Positions 39,950-52,800 of a stretch of DNA of 64,000 nucleotides are shown in pieces; within the stretch, counting starts at the first letter, position 1, and every line of letters begins with the position of its first letter. The stretch lies in NCBI GenBank assembly GCA_034440575.1, contig JAOTOL010001615.1, positions 2,427,501-2,491,500 of the forward strand, given 5' to 3'. This DNA comes from Imbricaverruca yamaguchii. Its lineage: Eukaryota > Arthropoda > Thecostraca > Neoverrucidae. Both the position numbers and the translations under genes were made by a program. Under the pieces are notes generated by a model, which had not been told where the DNA came from, searched no databases, and worked only from the letters and a program-made list of their open reading frames with translations.

Positions 39950-41405
39950 CCTGCGGCGTCCGCTGCTGCCCACCCTTGTGTGACGTCCGCTGCCGTCCAC
40001 TCTTGTGGCGTCTACTGGCGTCCACCCTTGTGTGGCGTCTGCTGCCGCCCACTCTTGTGTAACGTATCCTGCCGTCCACCCTTGTGTGGCGTCTGCTGCC
40101 GCCCACCCTTGTGTAACGTATCCTGCCGTCCACCCTTGTGTGGCGTCTGCTGCCGCCCACCTCTTGTGTAACGTATCCTGCCGTCCACCCTTGTGTGGCG
40201 TCTGCTGCCGCCCACCCTTGTGTAACGCATCCTGCCGTCCACCCTTGTGTGGCGTCTGCTGCCGCCCACCCTTGTGTAACGTATCCTGCCGTCCACCCTT
40301 GTGTGGCGTCTGCTGCCGCCCACCCTTGTGTAACGTATCCTGCCGTCCACCCTTGTGTGGCGTCTGCTGCCGCCCACCCTTGTGTAACGTATCCTGCCGT
40401 CCACCCTTGTGTGGCGTCTGCTGCCGCCCACCCTTGTGTAACGTATCCTGCCGTCCACCCTTGTGTGGCGTCTGCTGCCGCCCACTCTTGTGTAACGTAT
40501 CCTGCCGTCCACCCTTGTGTGGCGTCTGCTGCCGCCCACTCTTGTGTAACGTATCCTGCCGTCCACCCTTGTGTGGCGTCTGCTGCCGCCCACCCTTGTG
40601 TAACGTATCCTGCCGTCCACCCTTGTGTGGCTTCTGCGCCCACCCTTGTGTAACGTATCCTGCCGTCCACCCTTGTGTGGCGTCTGCTGCCGCCCACCCT
40701 TGTGTGGCGTCTGCTGCCGTCCACCCTTGTGTAACGTATCCTGCCGTCCACCCTTGTGTGGCGTCTGCTGCCGCCCACCCTTGTGTAACGTATCCTGCCG
40801 TCCACCCTTGTGTGGCGTCTGCTGCCGCCCACTCTTGTGTAACGCATCCTGCCGTCCACCCTTGTGTGGCGTCTGCTGCCGCCCACCCTTGTGTAACGTA
40901 TCCTGCCGTCCACCCTTGTGTGGCGTCTGCTGCCGCCCACTCTTGTGTAACGTATCCTGCCGTCCACCCTTGTGTGGCGTCTGCTGCCGCCCACCCTTGT
41001 GTAACGTATCCTGCCGTCCACCCTTGTGTGGCGTCTGCTGCCGCCCACCCTTGTGTAACGTATCCTGCCGTCCACCCTTGTGTGGCGTCTGCTGCCGCCC
41101 ACTCTTGTGTAACGCATCCTGCCGTCCACCCTTGTGTGGCGTCTGCTGCCGCCCACCCTTGTGTAACGTATCTTGCCGTCCACCCTTGTGTGGCGTCTGC
41201 TGCCGCTCACTCTTGTGTAACGTATCCTGCCGTCCACCCTTGTGTGGCATCTGCTGCCGCCCACCCTTGTGTAACGTATCCTGCCGTCCACCCTTGTGTG
41301 GCGTCTGCTCGCGTCCACACTTGTGTGGCGTCTGCTGCCGTTCATACATGTGTGGAGTCTGCTGCTGCCCACCCTTGTGTGGCGTCTGCTGCCGTCCACT
41401 ATTCG
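39950..41405. repeat. 54-nt dimeric minisatellite (two 27-nt halves), ~26 units
   Basis: Two related 27-nt halves alternate: CTTGTGTGGCGTCTGCTGCC plus GCCCACC, and CTTGTGTAACGTATCCTGCC plus GTCCACC. Alternation is strict except for one deletion (near 40625-40640) and one repeated half (near 40685-40735). ORFs of 445-554 codons on both strands result from the multiple-of-three period and absence of stops. Confidence 0.96.
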
Positions 41406-41995
41406 ACAGTCATTGAAATGCGCTACCGACAATAGGCGGTGTAATTTAAGGTCATGTCAACCGAAACTCAGGTCAAGGTCATGAAGTCATGGCCCCGGGT
41501 CAAGGTCATGAAGTCGCCTAGGGAGGTCATGTAATGCATCAATCGACACATCTTGGCGATACAAGCACAATGACGGTAATTTCAGCCTTCTAGCTTAATG
41601 CAGTGCAATATAATGCGCAGAAATGTGTAGTGATCTCAGGTGACCTCAGAGACCTTGGTGGTATCACTGAGCAAAAATGTCAGCGGTAACATTGAGCATA
41701 GCTTACATCTACATGCCACAACCGTTGTTAGATCATTCCGAGCGCATATATGTAACCAGGACACATTTGTATATTTTACCATAGCCCTGTCATTGGGAAG
41801 CCATGGCCACGACCTGACCTAAGGTCAATGCTACGAAAAAACGATATACATATTATGGTCCCTGATGAGATCATGACATGTTATAAGTTTGAAATTAATC
41901 GCCCAATTATTGTGGAAGTTATGCCAACTAGAACTCCGAGTGTAGTTGGGTCACTTCACCTGACCTGGTGACCTGACCTGAGATGACCCAGGCTT
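41406..41995. other. Intergenic; GGTCAAGGTCA cluster
   Basis: Between 41440 and 41535 the string TCAAGGTCATGAAGTC occurs twice with further GGTCA half-sites nearby. No gene seen. Confidence 0.5.
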
Positions 41996-41999
41996 AAAA

Positions 42000-42335
42000 A
42001 TGTATGAGGATATTCGGAAAAGGCCAATTAACAGCTATGCACGGTTTGACCCTGCTAACCCGATTATTTTGGCGGAAAATGAGGAAAAACAGGAGTGGGC
42101 AGATATCTGCCCCCCCGAACGTGCGCGTCTTAATGAAACGTTTGGGTGCAGTCTATTTACCAAACCAAGCATTTTAATCCGAAAAATAGACACACCGCAA
42201 TACACATTGGTGCTGGGGCTCTACTCAAAATATTCAGGGTGGAATAGACCCATTGTGGAGAGACTGAGGGGCAAAACGTACAATTTCCAAGGGGAGCAAC
42301 AATGTGCTTATATAATATACATGGACGCGAAGTGA
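42000..42335 (+). CDS. Hypothetical ORF, 111 aa
   Basis: A single open frame from ATG to TGA with mixed, non-repetitive composition (segments such as RFDPANPIILAENEEKQEW and KTYNFQGEQQCAYIIYMD). I do not recognise it. There is no sign of flanking splice sites, and the intergenic location leaves a chance ORF, a single-exon gene or a mobile-element remnant equally open. Confidence 0.25.
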   Translation: MYEDIRKRPINSYARFDPANPIILAENEEKQEWADICPPERARLNETFGCSLFTKPSILIRKIDTPQYTLVLGLYSKYSGWNRPIVERLRGKTYNFQGEQQCAYIIYMDAK

Positions 42336-42339
42336 ATTC

Positions 42340-43640
42340 AGCGCGATATAAATAGCCTATACATTCAGGACGAAATAAATGACCTAGGTTGACACAACAT
42401 TTAAAAAACTCACTTCAGATCACTGACCTTGGGATGATCTCATTTGCACTGGAACATATATGAGAGTAGTTTCACTCAAGGGCCGTAACAGTCTCGCGAC
42501 AATGAGAGGGCTAACAACACAGCCTGTGGCGGCAGTGTCGCTGCAGGCCCGGGTTTCTCGGACTACCAACATCCCATGCCATCACAAACACTGCTAATTG
42601 CAGAACTCCGGTTGCAAAGGAAAAACAGCAAGTACTATATGCACCATATGGCAAGACACGTGGATGTACTTATTCTTTTTCCCTTGAAAGGACAACAATA
42701 ATCCCGGGTAAATGCCAACGACGAAAAACCTCTATATCTGTGCTTGAGCCCGTGCATAAATATATCGAAAAGGGACACTATACAAAGCACGTCCAGACGG
42801 CGAGTCGAATGACATCCTTCGTTAGTTACGACAAAAGGTAAAATGTTTCTCCCGAGAAGTTGCTAAAATGTACAACGCTCTTCTCCTCGGCAAGGCGGTT
42901 CGGTCCAAAACTACAAGCAGCTCTCCTGAATAATATATATTCGGCGCGTGCACTTCCTCTCCATTGCACGGTGGTGCTGGACTGTGTCTCTCTGTGTGTG
43001 GCTCCCGTTCCGATTTCCAAGTGCATCGAGCACGGAATATTGCGAACTTTTCCGGACGTGCTGACCGACAAGAAACAATATGATTATGCATTTGACACTA
43101 TTCAACAACTCTGTTGGCTAAACATGGCGCAGATGGTCATCACAACCGGACGACCAGAACCCAGCGATCATACCATCTGACCACGAGGCAACCAGCTGCA
43201 CGCACAAGATACAAGACAAGTGCATCAACTAGCACTCGCGAGCATACACGCGGGATCTGAAAAATGGAGACTATGCTACGGAAGTGTTGACACGTTGGGT
43301 GACCGGAGCGTTGAGCCAAGCATAACATCGTTCATGACAAAATTACATCCCGTCATATGCTTCAATAAGCAACAGCTGCAAGCGCTTCTGACGCTTTTGT
43401 CGAACGCTTTATGTAAGTGTCGTGTTTGTTTTACGTGTTTGGGTACGCTTTATCTGCAATGACTGGTCAGTTAAAAATTTAATTTGGGTTTAAGGGCGCT
43501 TCGACCTATCTACAACGACGCGCTGAAGTGAAGAAACACCATTGGCATGCATCCCATTCGAATAACATGTATCTGCGTCATTTCCTTTCACGACGGTGCA
43601 AGGTGCACCGTCGCCTAGCCCGCCGCCAGTGACTGGCAGC
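42340..43640. other. Intergenic / haspin downstream region
   Basis: Overlapping ORFs at 42.82-43.18 kb on both strands have no known domain. At 43478-43510 GGGTTTAAGGGCGCTTCGACC is another copy of the dispersed SINE-tail element. Confidence 0.4.
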
Positions 43641-43665
43641 TGACCGGTTGGCTAATCGTCTGGGC

Positions 43666-43885
43666 CTAATCGTCCACCACCCTCCACTGTTCGCAGCACT
43701 CGAGCACCAGCGCGGCGGCACTGCTGTACTCGGTCACGGTAGCACGCAGCGTGGTCAGCTGGCGCAGCTGCTTCTGGTGCTGACGCGAGCCGTCCGCCTC
43801 GTATCCACAGCCGGAGTACATTTTGTCCGCCACGTAGTACAGCCACTGGATGTTCGTGACTGGACAGTACTGCCGCCACCGGTCG
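43666..43885 (-). CDS. HASPIN: Haspin terminal exon (C-lobe end)
   Basis: The acceptor TGCTGTCGGCAG precedes CGACCGGTGG and the stop TAG is at 43668-43666. It encodes [20 protein letters not shown] followed by KMYSG and ends [16 protein letters not shown]-xY-P-TN--WL-Y--DK is the conserved end of the haspin kinase domain. The exon lies 7 kb from the preceding one, the longest intron of the gene. Confidence 0.95.
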
Positions 43886-46800
43886 CTGCCGACAGCAATG
43901 GTTCGTCACTGGCCGCATAGGTGACTGACTGGGGTGACTGACATAGGTGACTGACTGAGGTGTGAACACGGCGACGTACACATCGGTGACAAGTCAGACA
44001 CAAGTTGTTGAGGTGACAGACGACCCCAGCGTAGGCGTGACTGCTCAAGCGCCACACTACAACGCGGAATGTTAATTCCAAGGCGTAGCCGTGGCAACCT
44101 GAAAGAGCACGAGTGTGTTAATTAGAGGTGGCAAATTCTGAACATTTTGGGACCGAAGACCGGCGCCGGTCGGTCTGATTTGACCAAGCACGTGTAGGAC
44201 TTAGTCAACATGAATCAGAGGCCGGTGAAAAGACCAATCTCAAGGCTCTTCTTGCATACCAAGTAGTACAATTCATTTTTATGTTTAATTAAGCTCATAT
44301 AGGCAGTTCAAATCACAATGAAAAGCCCCGCTCGCTAACAAAACATGTATTGAAAATAAACCTCTTATCAAGACGCCTTGTGCTGCATGCACTCGTAGCG
44401 ACGCAATATCCTGGAATTCAGATATTTAGGTGGAAAGTGGCACCAATCTGGAAGTTGTGCTGTCCTGGGGACAGAGGCCACATTCGACTTCCATTGAACT
44501 TAACACACGACTGTCTTAACTGTTATTGTTCCAACCAAACTCGACTTTTGGGATATCATCACAATCGTTTCAGCAGCTGAGTGTACATCTGTCAATACCA
44601 CCTTTCGCCCACACTCTTCCCTACCGTACCGACTCCCAAACTGTTCTGAAGTCATCAGAAGTTTTGGCGTCTTCACCTGCTACTGCTTAATGCTAAAAAA
44701 ATCAAGATACTAGCAACCACACTGTGGTTACACGATAATTCTTAAATCACGTCAACCAAAGCAAATTGCTTAGCATCCTCCATCTAAGGGAGTAGCAAAA
44801 TTCAGTCCAGATACCTGCCAGCTTTCGATCATTTTGCATTAAATCATTTGTTTAATAATGCACCACAATGTGGAGCAGCATTTTACATATGATTAATTGT
44901 AGTCATGCATTTAGTAATCATACATGTATATATTTGGGCATACAAAAATATTTTTATACTATATGGCATGCAGGGCTTATTTTTAAGTGCAAAAATCATC
45001 GTGGGATTGACGGCACTGCAATAATTTGGCTGCAATCATACTTACATAATAGGGAACAGCGTGTAAGGGTAGGAAACAGCCTTTCACCACCAACTACCAT
45101 AAATGCGGGGTGCCCACAGGGTTCTGCCTTGGGACCCCTTTTGGCATTAATATATTTAAATGACTTGGCAGACATGATTACAAATGAAATCCTTTTTTTC
45201 GCTGATGACACGTCGCTTTACGCTTCACACATACAAGGCTCAGTAGAAGCACAACAATCGATTCAAAAAGATCTCGATATTATACACGAATTTGGAACAA
45301 CATGGGGGATACAATTTAATGCGGCAAAAACGATCCAACAAACATTCACATGTAAGAGTATCAGTAAACCGCTAAATCCCAGAATGGGAGGCCAACCAAT
45401 ACCAATCTTAGGAAATCATAAACACCTCGGCCTTACATCTTCTTGCGAATTGCGCTTCCATAGTCACATAAACGATATTATCCTAAAGGTCAATTGTGCA
45501 CTAAGCCCCCTTTATCCTGTTGTAAGTAAGATTCCCAAACAAATCCTTTGTAACTTGTATAAAATTTACATTCGGCCTCTGTTTGACTATGCAGATACTA
45601 TATATGACGGACATATAACAATATCGGATGCACTCAGACTTGAGAAATTACAAAAAAGAGCGACTAGATTAATCCCAGGTGCACTATATAGAACATCATC
45701 AGGAAAAATTAGATCGGAATTGGGATTGGATGAGCTAAAAACACGGCGAGAAATTCATAAACTTCTTTTGTTCCACAAAATCAAGCACGCAGATCCGGGT
45801 CTACCAACTTATATTAGAAAACTAGTTACTGAACCACGGCATACAGTTACAGGAAGGCGTCTCAGAAATTCAACTACACTGACAGTCCCGCTAAATAGAA
45901 TCGCCTTGTTCCAAAAATCGTTTTTCCTGGCCACAACAAAGGTGTGGAACAATCTTCCTGAAAATTTGAGGCATGAACGAAACATCAATAAATTAAATAG
46001 GGCGATTATGGGTCGCACAGGTACCACGATACCGCCACAATATTGGTACGAAACCAGGCAACACGCTGCATACAAGGTTCAGGATGGGCCTCACTGAACT
46101 AAACGCAGACACATTTGTCGTCAATCCTCTACATGACCCATCATGCTCATGCGGCTATTCCAAACAAGATGCAATTCACTTCATATTTCACTGTCCTCTT
46201 TATACTTACCATATAAATATTATATTTACCAAACTCAGAAACACGACAGATATGTTCACTAACTTAGTCGAAAAGAAGATTTCAGAAACGCTTATTTTTG
46301 GAAATGGTCTCGGTAAGAACCTTCAGCTGTGTGCAGCCGTAGCATTTCAGACGTTTCTTATCAACACAAAACGCTTTAACACCAAAAAATTAGCATACAG
46401 AACTAACCAGGTGCTGCCGGGTGCGGGCGCGGTATGAGTACCACATGTGTGCATACTTTGTGCCGATGGGGCGTGCTGGCGGGGCGGGCGGCGATTGTTG
46501 CACCGTGTTGGTGGTCAAGTTTTATTGGATGGAAACGTTGTTGCGAGAGGCACTTCGAATTAAGATCATTTTGGTCTTTTGTGCCAATCGCAAAATTGTT
46601 CATGCTATGTGTGCTATGATGTGCTAAATAAATAAACAAGCAAACATACATCACTATCAGATTCAGATATCCGAAATGAAACGTTCTTCAGCCTTCAAAC
46701 GTCATGGCAATCAACTCAAAAAGCAATATTACTGTCGTCTGCTCACCTTACTATTCTTCCCTGAGTACCATTAGTCCTCAGCTTGCATTCTCATCAGACT

Positions 46801-49800
46801 GCATGAATTCGTTGTGACTGGCTCAACCGATGCAACAGGCAACCATTAATGCTCTGTGTTTTGCAATGGGATATCGTTGCTTACGCAATGATCGAAATGA
46901 TGCATGCATGATTTAAGTGTATTTGTATTTTAAAGACTAATTATTGCAACATACGTTCAACTTTATACACTTACGTTGCATGTCACTTTATCTCATGACG
47001 TCAGATTCTGATTTACATCGAATACCAAGATGGAAGCTGTGGATGCAGTTAATATTTGCTTTACCCTTAGCGACGCACTAATGATGAATCGTGGGAGGAA
47101 TTAGGGTGACACAAGGTCAGAACATTCAAGCGTCAGACGGTCAGGCAGATGAGCAGCGGTTTGGAAAACGATGGCTGATTCGAACATGAATCGTTCTGAA
47201 TAATTTGAGCCTATACTGACGAGACATATTCCTAGTGGTATGTTTTAGATAACGTTCCTGAAGTACATTATACAAATACGCTTACATGATGGCACACTAC
47301 CTTGTTTCGCATAATAGCTAACATCAGCGTCCTGAAATTCTGTAAAGTTAAGTGGAAACACACACATCACGTGAATTGTGCTGACATCACTTTTCTTACA
47401 TCACTATCACTAAATGCGATATTTCCTGCTTCATCCTGTAATATGAGAGAGATTTCGATATTTAAAATCGCTTATGGCTTCGAGCAGCAACACTTCCTTT
47501 ACAGAAACAGGCAGCAGACAGACGTCATCACCGCCATCGTGCAACCAACAAAGGTCATAGAAGATTACTCATCAATAGGCATAACATACATTTACACATT
47601 TTAAAAAGATCAATTGGCACTTTAACATCACCCTCATCTTATCTCCACCATCCTACAAAAATACATTTCAGGACAATGGTTAAGATGCCAAATGAAAAAT
47701 TGACGTGGCTATTCGTGCCATGTACTTGCGGAACTAAATGCGATAAGAGAAGAAAACAATTGAAGATCACTACCTGCTTTCCAAGGCACCCGAACCTATA
47801 AACAAATCTTGAATGGTGATAGCACTAATTGAAAGAAACTAATTATGGTGAAAGGGGTTAGGCTGTCATGGATTTCCTTGACGCATGGTGCTGTTATTTT
47901 CGCTGCCAATGCATTCACTAATGATTCTTTACTTAGTTGTTTGACTCCGTAGCTCACAGCTAACACCAAATCCCCTTAATATCACGAAGTGCAGTATGGA
48001 CAGCAAAATGGTGCAACCACCTTTTGTGGAACAAGCAATCGGTCCATGGAATATGGATTGTAGGGCATATCAGGTGAACTCTGAAGAATTAAGTTGGTTG
48101 GTTGGTTATTTGAGCTTTATGGCGCATCGACCAGGTTTGGTCATTTAGCGCCCAATAGAAGAATAAAGAATATATAAATATGAATTGTGAATCAAATTGT
48201 TATGAAAGTCTGGTATGTGATGTGCAGTGTGTTACAATTTCGCAAAAGATAAAAAGATATAACCTTTTCCATGGCTGCAATTGTACTAATCTCTCTGGAT
48301 TAGGAAGGTAGGAATCATACAATGCATTTTTTTAGATGATGATGATAATGGGTTTAGGGGCGCGTCGACTCCCAGGGTAATTTTGCGCCCAAAACAATGC
48401 ACTAAGTTTTATAGATGCATTGTTTTGGAACTTTGCTGTTAGCTATAGAAGCCTGCCACCAAGGCTGGATATCTCTCATGAAGCTATCAAGTCCAAGTCC
48501 CTATTTCCAAAACATATTTTCAGATTGAACACGGAAAACGACAAATTGACATTACCGAAACCAGTGGCGAGGGTTCATACCTTCCAAACCACCGGAGATA
48601 TCCAGTCACGCTTGCCAACATAAAAAATAGTTCCTTTCTAAGAGAACCATTCGTATGTTTCCCATTCAATTTCTATTGAGCAACTTTTGATGAAAATTAT
48701 GTGCATTATTTATGTAACCATGCTCAAGATGCAATACCACTGGCACATCACCCTAATACAATGTGCCACAATCCTAGCATGATGCCATGTATTGGTAATT
48801 TTCGCTTGCTTTCAGCCATAATCTACTGTTCGATATCTGGTGAAACTAAGTGGTTGGTTGGTTATTTGGGCCTAGGGGTGCATCGGTTGAAACTAAGTGG
48901 AATGTTTGCTTATAGCAGTAGCAACTTTTACTTTTGAAGGCTGTACGTCATAGATATGATTCAGCTATCAACCAGTATCAGTAATAATCTGCTGTTTTTA
49001 TCAATTAGCATGTCAGAAATAATGAAAATATTTCAGGATTTGTAATCAAATTGTTCAATTCGTATGACAAACTTGCTGGCTGGAATGTTGAAATGAGCCC
49101 TGCAAGCTTCATGAAAACTAGCATTGAATTTTCCTTATCTATATATTGAGATTGATTACGAAAAGGCAACTAAAATCAACTGACAGACACCCGAAAGACC
49201 GGCACATATTCCAAAGGCCGGTGAAAAAAGCCCACTGGTCCTGGCTAGGCTTTCTGACCGTGATTTCGATTCTTACATTTGCCACCTCAAGTATAGATCT
49301 GAATGAGAATATATCGCAAAAACATGCGCATCAACCATCCGTTCACCAGCTATGTTAAACCGAAATGACAGTTGTTATTGGGATAAACTGAGGCCAGGCA
49401 TTACTTGGAACATGGGAGCATCCCAACAGTTAGCATGCAATGCCGTGCGCCCAATGCTTTTATAGATGCATTGTTTTGGAACTTTGCTGTTAGCTGTAGA
49501 AGCCTGCCACCAAGGCTGGATATCCCTCATGAAGCATGTAATGCCGATCGATGGGTTGACCATATACGATGCCGCCGTTCTCTTCCGCCGAAAGGTCACA
49601 CCGGACATTTCAGGCACCAGCGAGATTCCTGTCCGCAACACCACAGCTACCATCTGCCACACATAGCTCGCCAAACTAGCTGCCAACACACACACAAGCA
49701 CACTGCATCTCAGCGCCACACCCCGGGGCGCAGCCGACTCGTGTGCTTGCATCAGTGAGATGACACAAGATTAGCACCGGGCGCGCGCTGCGCAGTCGAC

Positions 49801-52800
49801 TGGCTACACCATGCAGGGCTAGGCCATGCAGTGCTGCCAGCCGTTCAAGCCGACTGGCCGCAGGTGGGCTCGGTAATTTTGTCGGCCATCGCATTCGACC
49901 ATGCGACCCCGCAGTCGGAAGCCAGAAGCCTTACCAACCGAACTAACGCAACTCGACATCGCAGAGGTGGCAGTCAGCAGCGCGAGGTGCGGCGACGCGT
50001 CACTCACCCGGTCGAGACGACCGCAGAGAGGTGACAGTCAGCAGCCCAAGGTGCTGCGGCGCGTCACTCACCCGGTCGAGACGACCGCAGAGAGGTGACA
50101 GTCAGCAGCCCAAGGTGCTGCGGCGCGTCACTCACCCGGTCGAGACGACCGCAGAGAGGTGACAGTCAGCAGCCCGAGGTGCTGCGGCGCGTCACTCACC
50201 CGGTCGAGACGACCGCAGAGAGGTGGCAATCAGTAGCACGAGGTGCTGCGGCGCGTCACTCACCCGGTCGAGACGACCGCAGAGTTGGCAATCAGTAGCA
50301 CGAGGTGCGGCGGCGCGTCACTCACCCGGTCGAGACGACCGCAGAGAGGTGGCAGTCAGCAGCACGAGGTGCGGCGGGCGCGTCACTCACCCGGTCGAGA
50401 CGACCGCAGAGAGGTGACAGTCAGCAGCCCGAGGTGCTGCGGCGCGTCACTAACCCGGTCGAGACGACCGCAGAGAGGTGACAGTCAGTAGCACGAGGTG
50501 CGGCGGCGCGTCACTCACCCGGTCGAGACGACCGCAGAGAGGTGGCAGTCAGTAGCACGAGGTGCGGCGGCGCGTCACTCACCCGGTCGAGACGACCGCA
50601 GAGAGGTGGCAGTCAGCAGCACGAGGTGCGGCGGGGCGCGCAAGGTGAGTCAAGCACTCACCCGGTCGAGACGACCGCAGAGAGGTGGCAGTCAGTAGCA
50701 CGAGGTGCGGCGGGCGCGTCACTCACCCGGTCGAGACGACCGCAGAGAGGTGAGTCAGCAGCACGAGGTGCGGCGGGCGCGTCACTTACCCGGTCGAGAT
50801 GACCGCAGAGAGGTGAGTCAGCAGCACGAGGTGCGGCGGGCGCGTCACTTACCCGGTCGAGACGACCGCAGAGAGGTGAGTCAGCAGCACGAGGTGCGGC
50901 GGGCGCGTCACTTACCCGGTCGAAGCGCGCATTTGCCGATACACCTCGAACTGGTGATCACCATGGGCGGTGAACAGAGCTGGGTCCTCTGCCAGATTGT
51001 TGTACACCACGGCGCCGTCGACGCGCAGTCTGGACAGTGTGAAGTCGATGAGTGTGGCACGCACGCCACCAGCCGGCAGACGGTAGCGATGGCCCAGCAG
51101 TCGGCCGGTCACGGTCTCCTCGGCCGACACACGCAGCAATACGTTGCCCCAGTGCAGGTCGCGGTGTTCGAACTCCAGCATCACCTCGGCCACCGCCAGG
51201 CTGAAGGCGATCTGCCGTGCCATGCGAGCTCATGTCAGCAGGGCTAGTGGAGAGTACGAGCCATGCGTACTGCACCAACATCGCGCTGGGAATCTTCCAC
51301 GCCAATATTTCATCAGCTCTGAATCCAGAGCCCAGGCTGGACACTCCCCAGTTTGAGAGGAGATTCGCCACAGGACTAGGATACATTGAACCCACCTGCC
51401 AGAAGGCGGCCAGCGCTTGGTCCACGTCACGGAAGTGGAAGTTCTCCAGGTCAGTACCGGCGTGCGAGTACTCCAGCACCAAGAACAGCTGGTCGGCCGG
51501 GAACAGCCGCGGGTGTTCATTCTCGGATCCTGCCGATCATTCTTGTTACCAAATAAGAATGAAAGTCAATTGTCGTAGAGGTTTTTTTATAGGTCGTTGG
51601 TTGGTTGATTGTTTGGGCTTAGGGGCGCATCGCGTGCGTTGGTCATTTAGCGCCCATAGTTGTTATTCTAGACAATGGCGACAAAACGCGTTTATATTCC
51701 GATGCCGAAGAGAAGTGTAAGCAACATACCAAGTGTAAAACGACTTTGAAAGATGAACATCAACTGTTGGTAATACCCATGGCATCAGTAACGGAAAAAT
51801 GTGTGTTAATATTTGTCGTCGAAACTCTTCTCAAGCAAGACACGTTTTTAGTAGGGGCTTACTTTCACTGAAGCTCACTGCGCTTCAGGACACCGCTTCC
51901 CGGTATCTAACAATTGCAAATAATGGTGACGCACCCACATAGCTGGCTTTTCACATGCGTAGCATGTTGCCGCACGGCAAGCGCCGAGCGCAGACATCAC
52001 ACTCATCACCACAGCCAGGGGAACCAGAGCTGTGGACAAGACGAGCCAGTTGGGCGGGGCGACGTTCGCCAGGATGTACCTTTGTCAGTGTCAAACTTCT
52101 CCCAGAGTTTACGCAATCGGGCCGGGTACGCGCCGCGCACCACGTGGCTGGAGAGAAGTCGCACGAACCCCTCGTCGGCCGATTCGTCGCCCGTGTGCAG
52201 GTCACTCAACGACCTGAGGCAGGCATATGGTGGCTCACTGATACAACGGATGGTCGGGGTAGGCCACTCGAACACCCGAGGCAATGAACACGGGTCATGA
52301 AACAACTGAAGAAAATAAACCGGCGACGAAATAGACGCCCATGCCGCCACCAATGGGTCTATTTAGTGAGGGCATAGTAAATTAAGAAGAGTATCCAACT
52401 TGGTACATTGCATTCATCCAACATAGCGCTTGGAAAGATCTATATCACCTCCTCGATAACTCTTCTGGTGAAGCCCGTGAATCGACCATACTCCGTTCCA
52501 CACAATTTTGGTGGAAACGGCACTGTCGCTAATACGTCGAAACAAATCCTCGGTGTAGCTCAATGACCTGTACGGATGAAACACTGTTACTATTGGGCGC
52601 AGGAGCCAGCTTATCTGCCACCTGAGTCCAGGAAACGTGTGAGGCTGTGATTCAGGCTATCCCATCATGCGGTAGGTGTCGAACCAATGAACTCTAGCAA
52701 CAACTTACTTGGAGACTATCAACTCAGACAGCACCTCGCCGTAGCCTTTTTGTGCGGCGTCATTCACTTCGAAGTCGCCCTCAATCGGCATGATTTTGAT

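Noticed and set aside
39768..41435. 554-, 476- and 445-codon ORFs
   Set aside because: The 54-nt period is a multiple of three and lacks stops on either strand; no non-repetitive coding flank or exon signal supports them.
43648..43920. + strand ORF of 90 codons over the last haspin exon
   Set aside because: Shadow frame; the - strand frame aligns to the haspin C-lobe and has matching splice phase.
49960..50935. Possible CRISPR-like array
   Set aside because: Repeats are contiguous with no unique spacers, and the context is an intron of a eukaryotic kinase gene. The same reasoning excludes CRISPR for all other arrays here.
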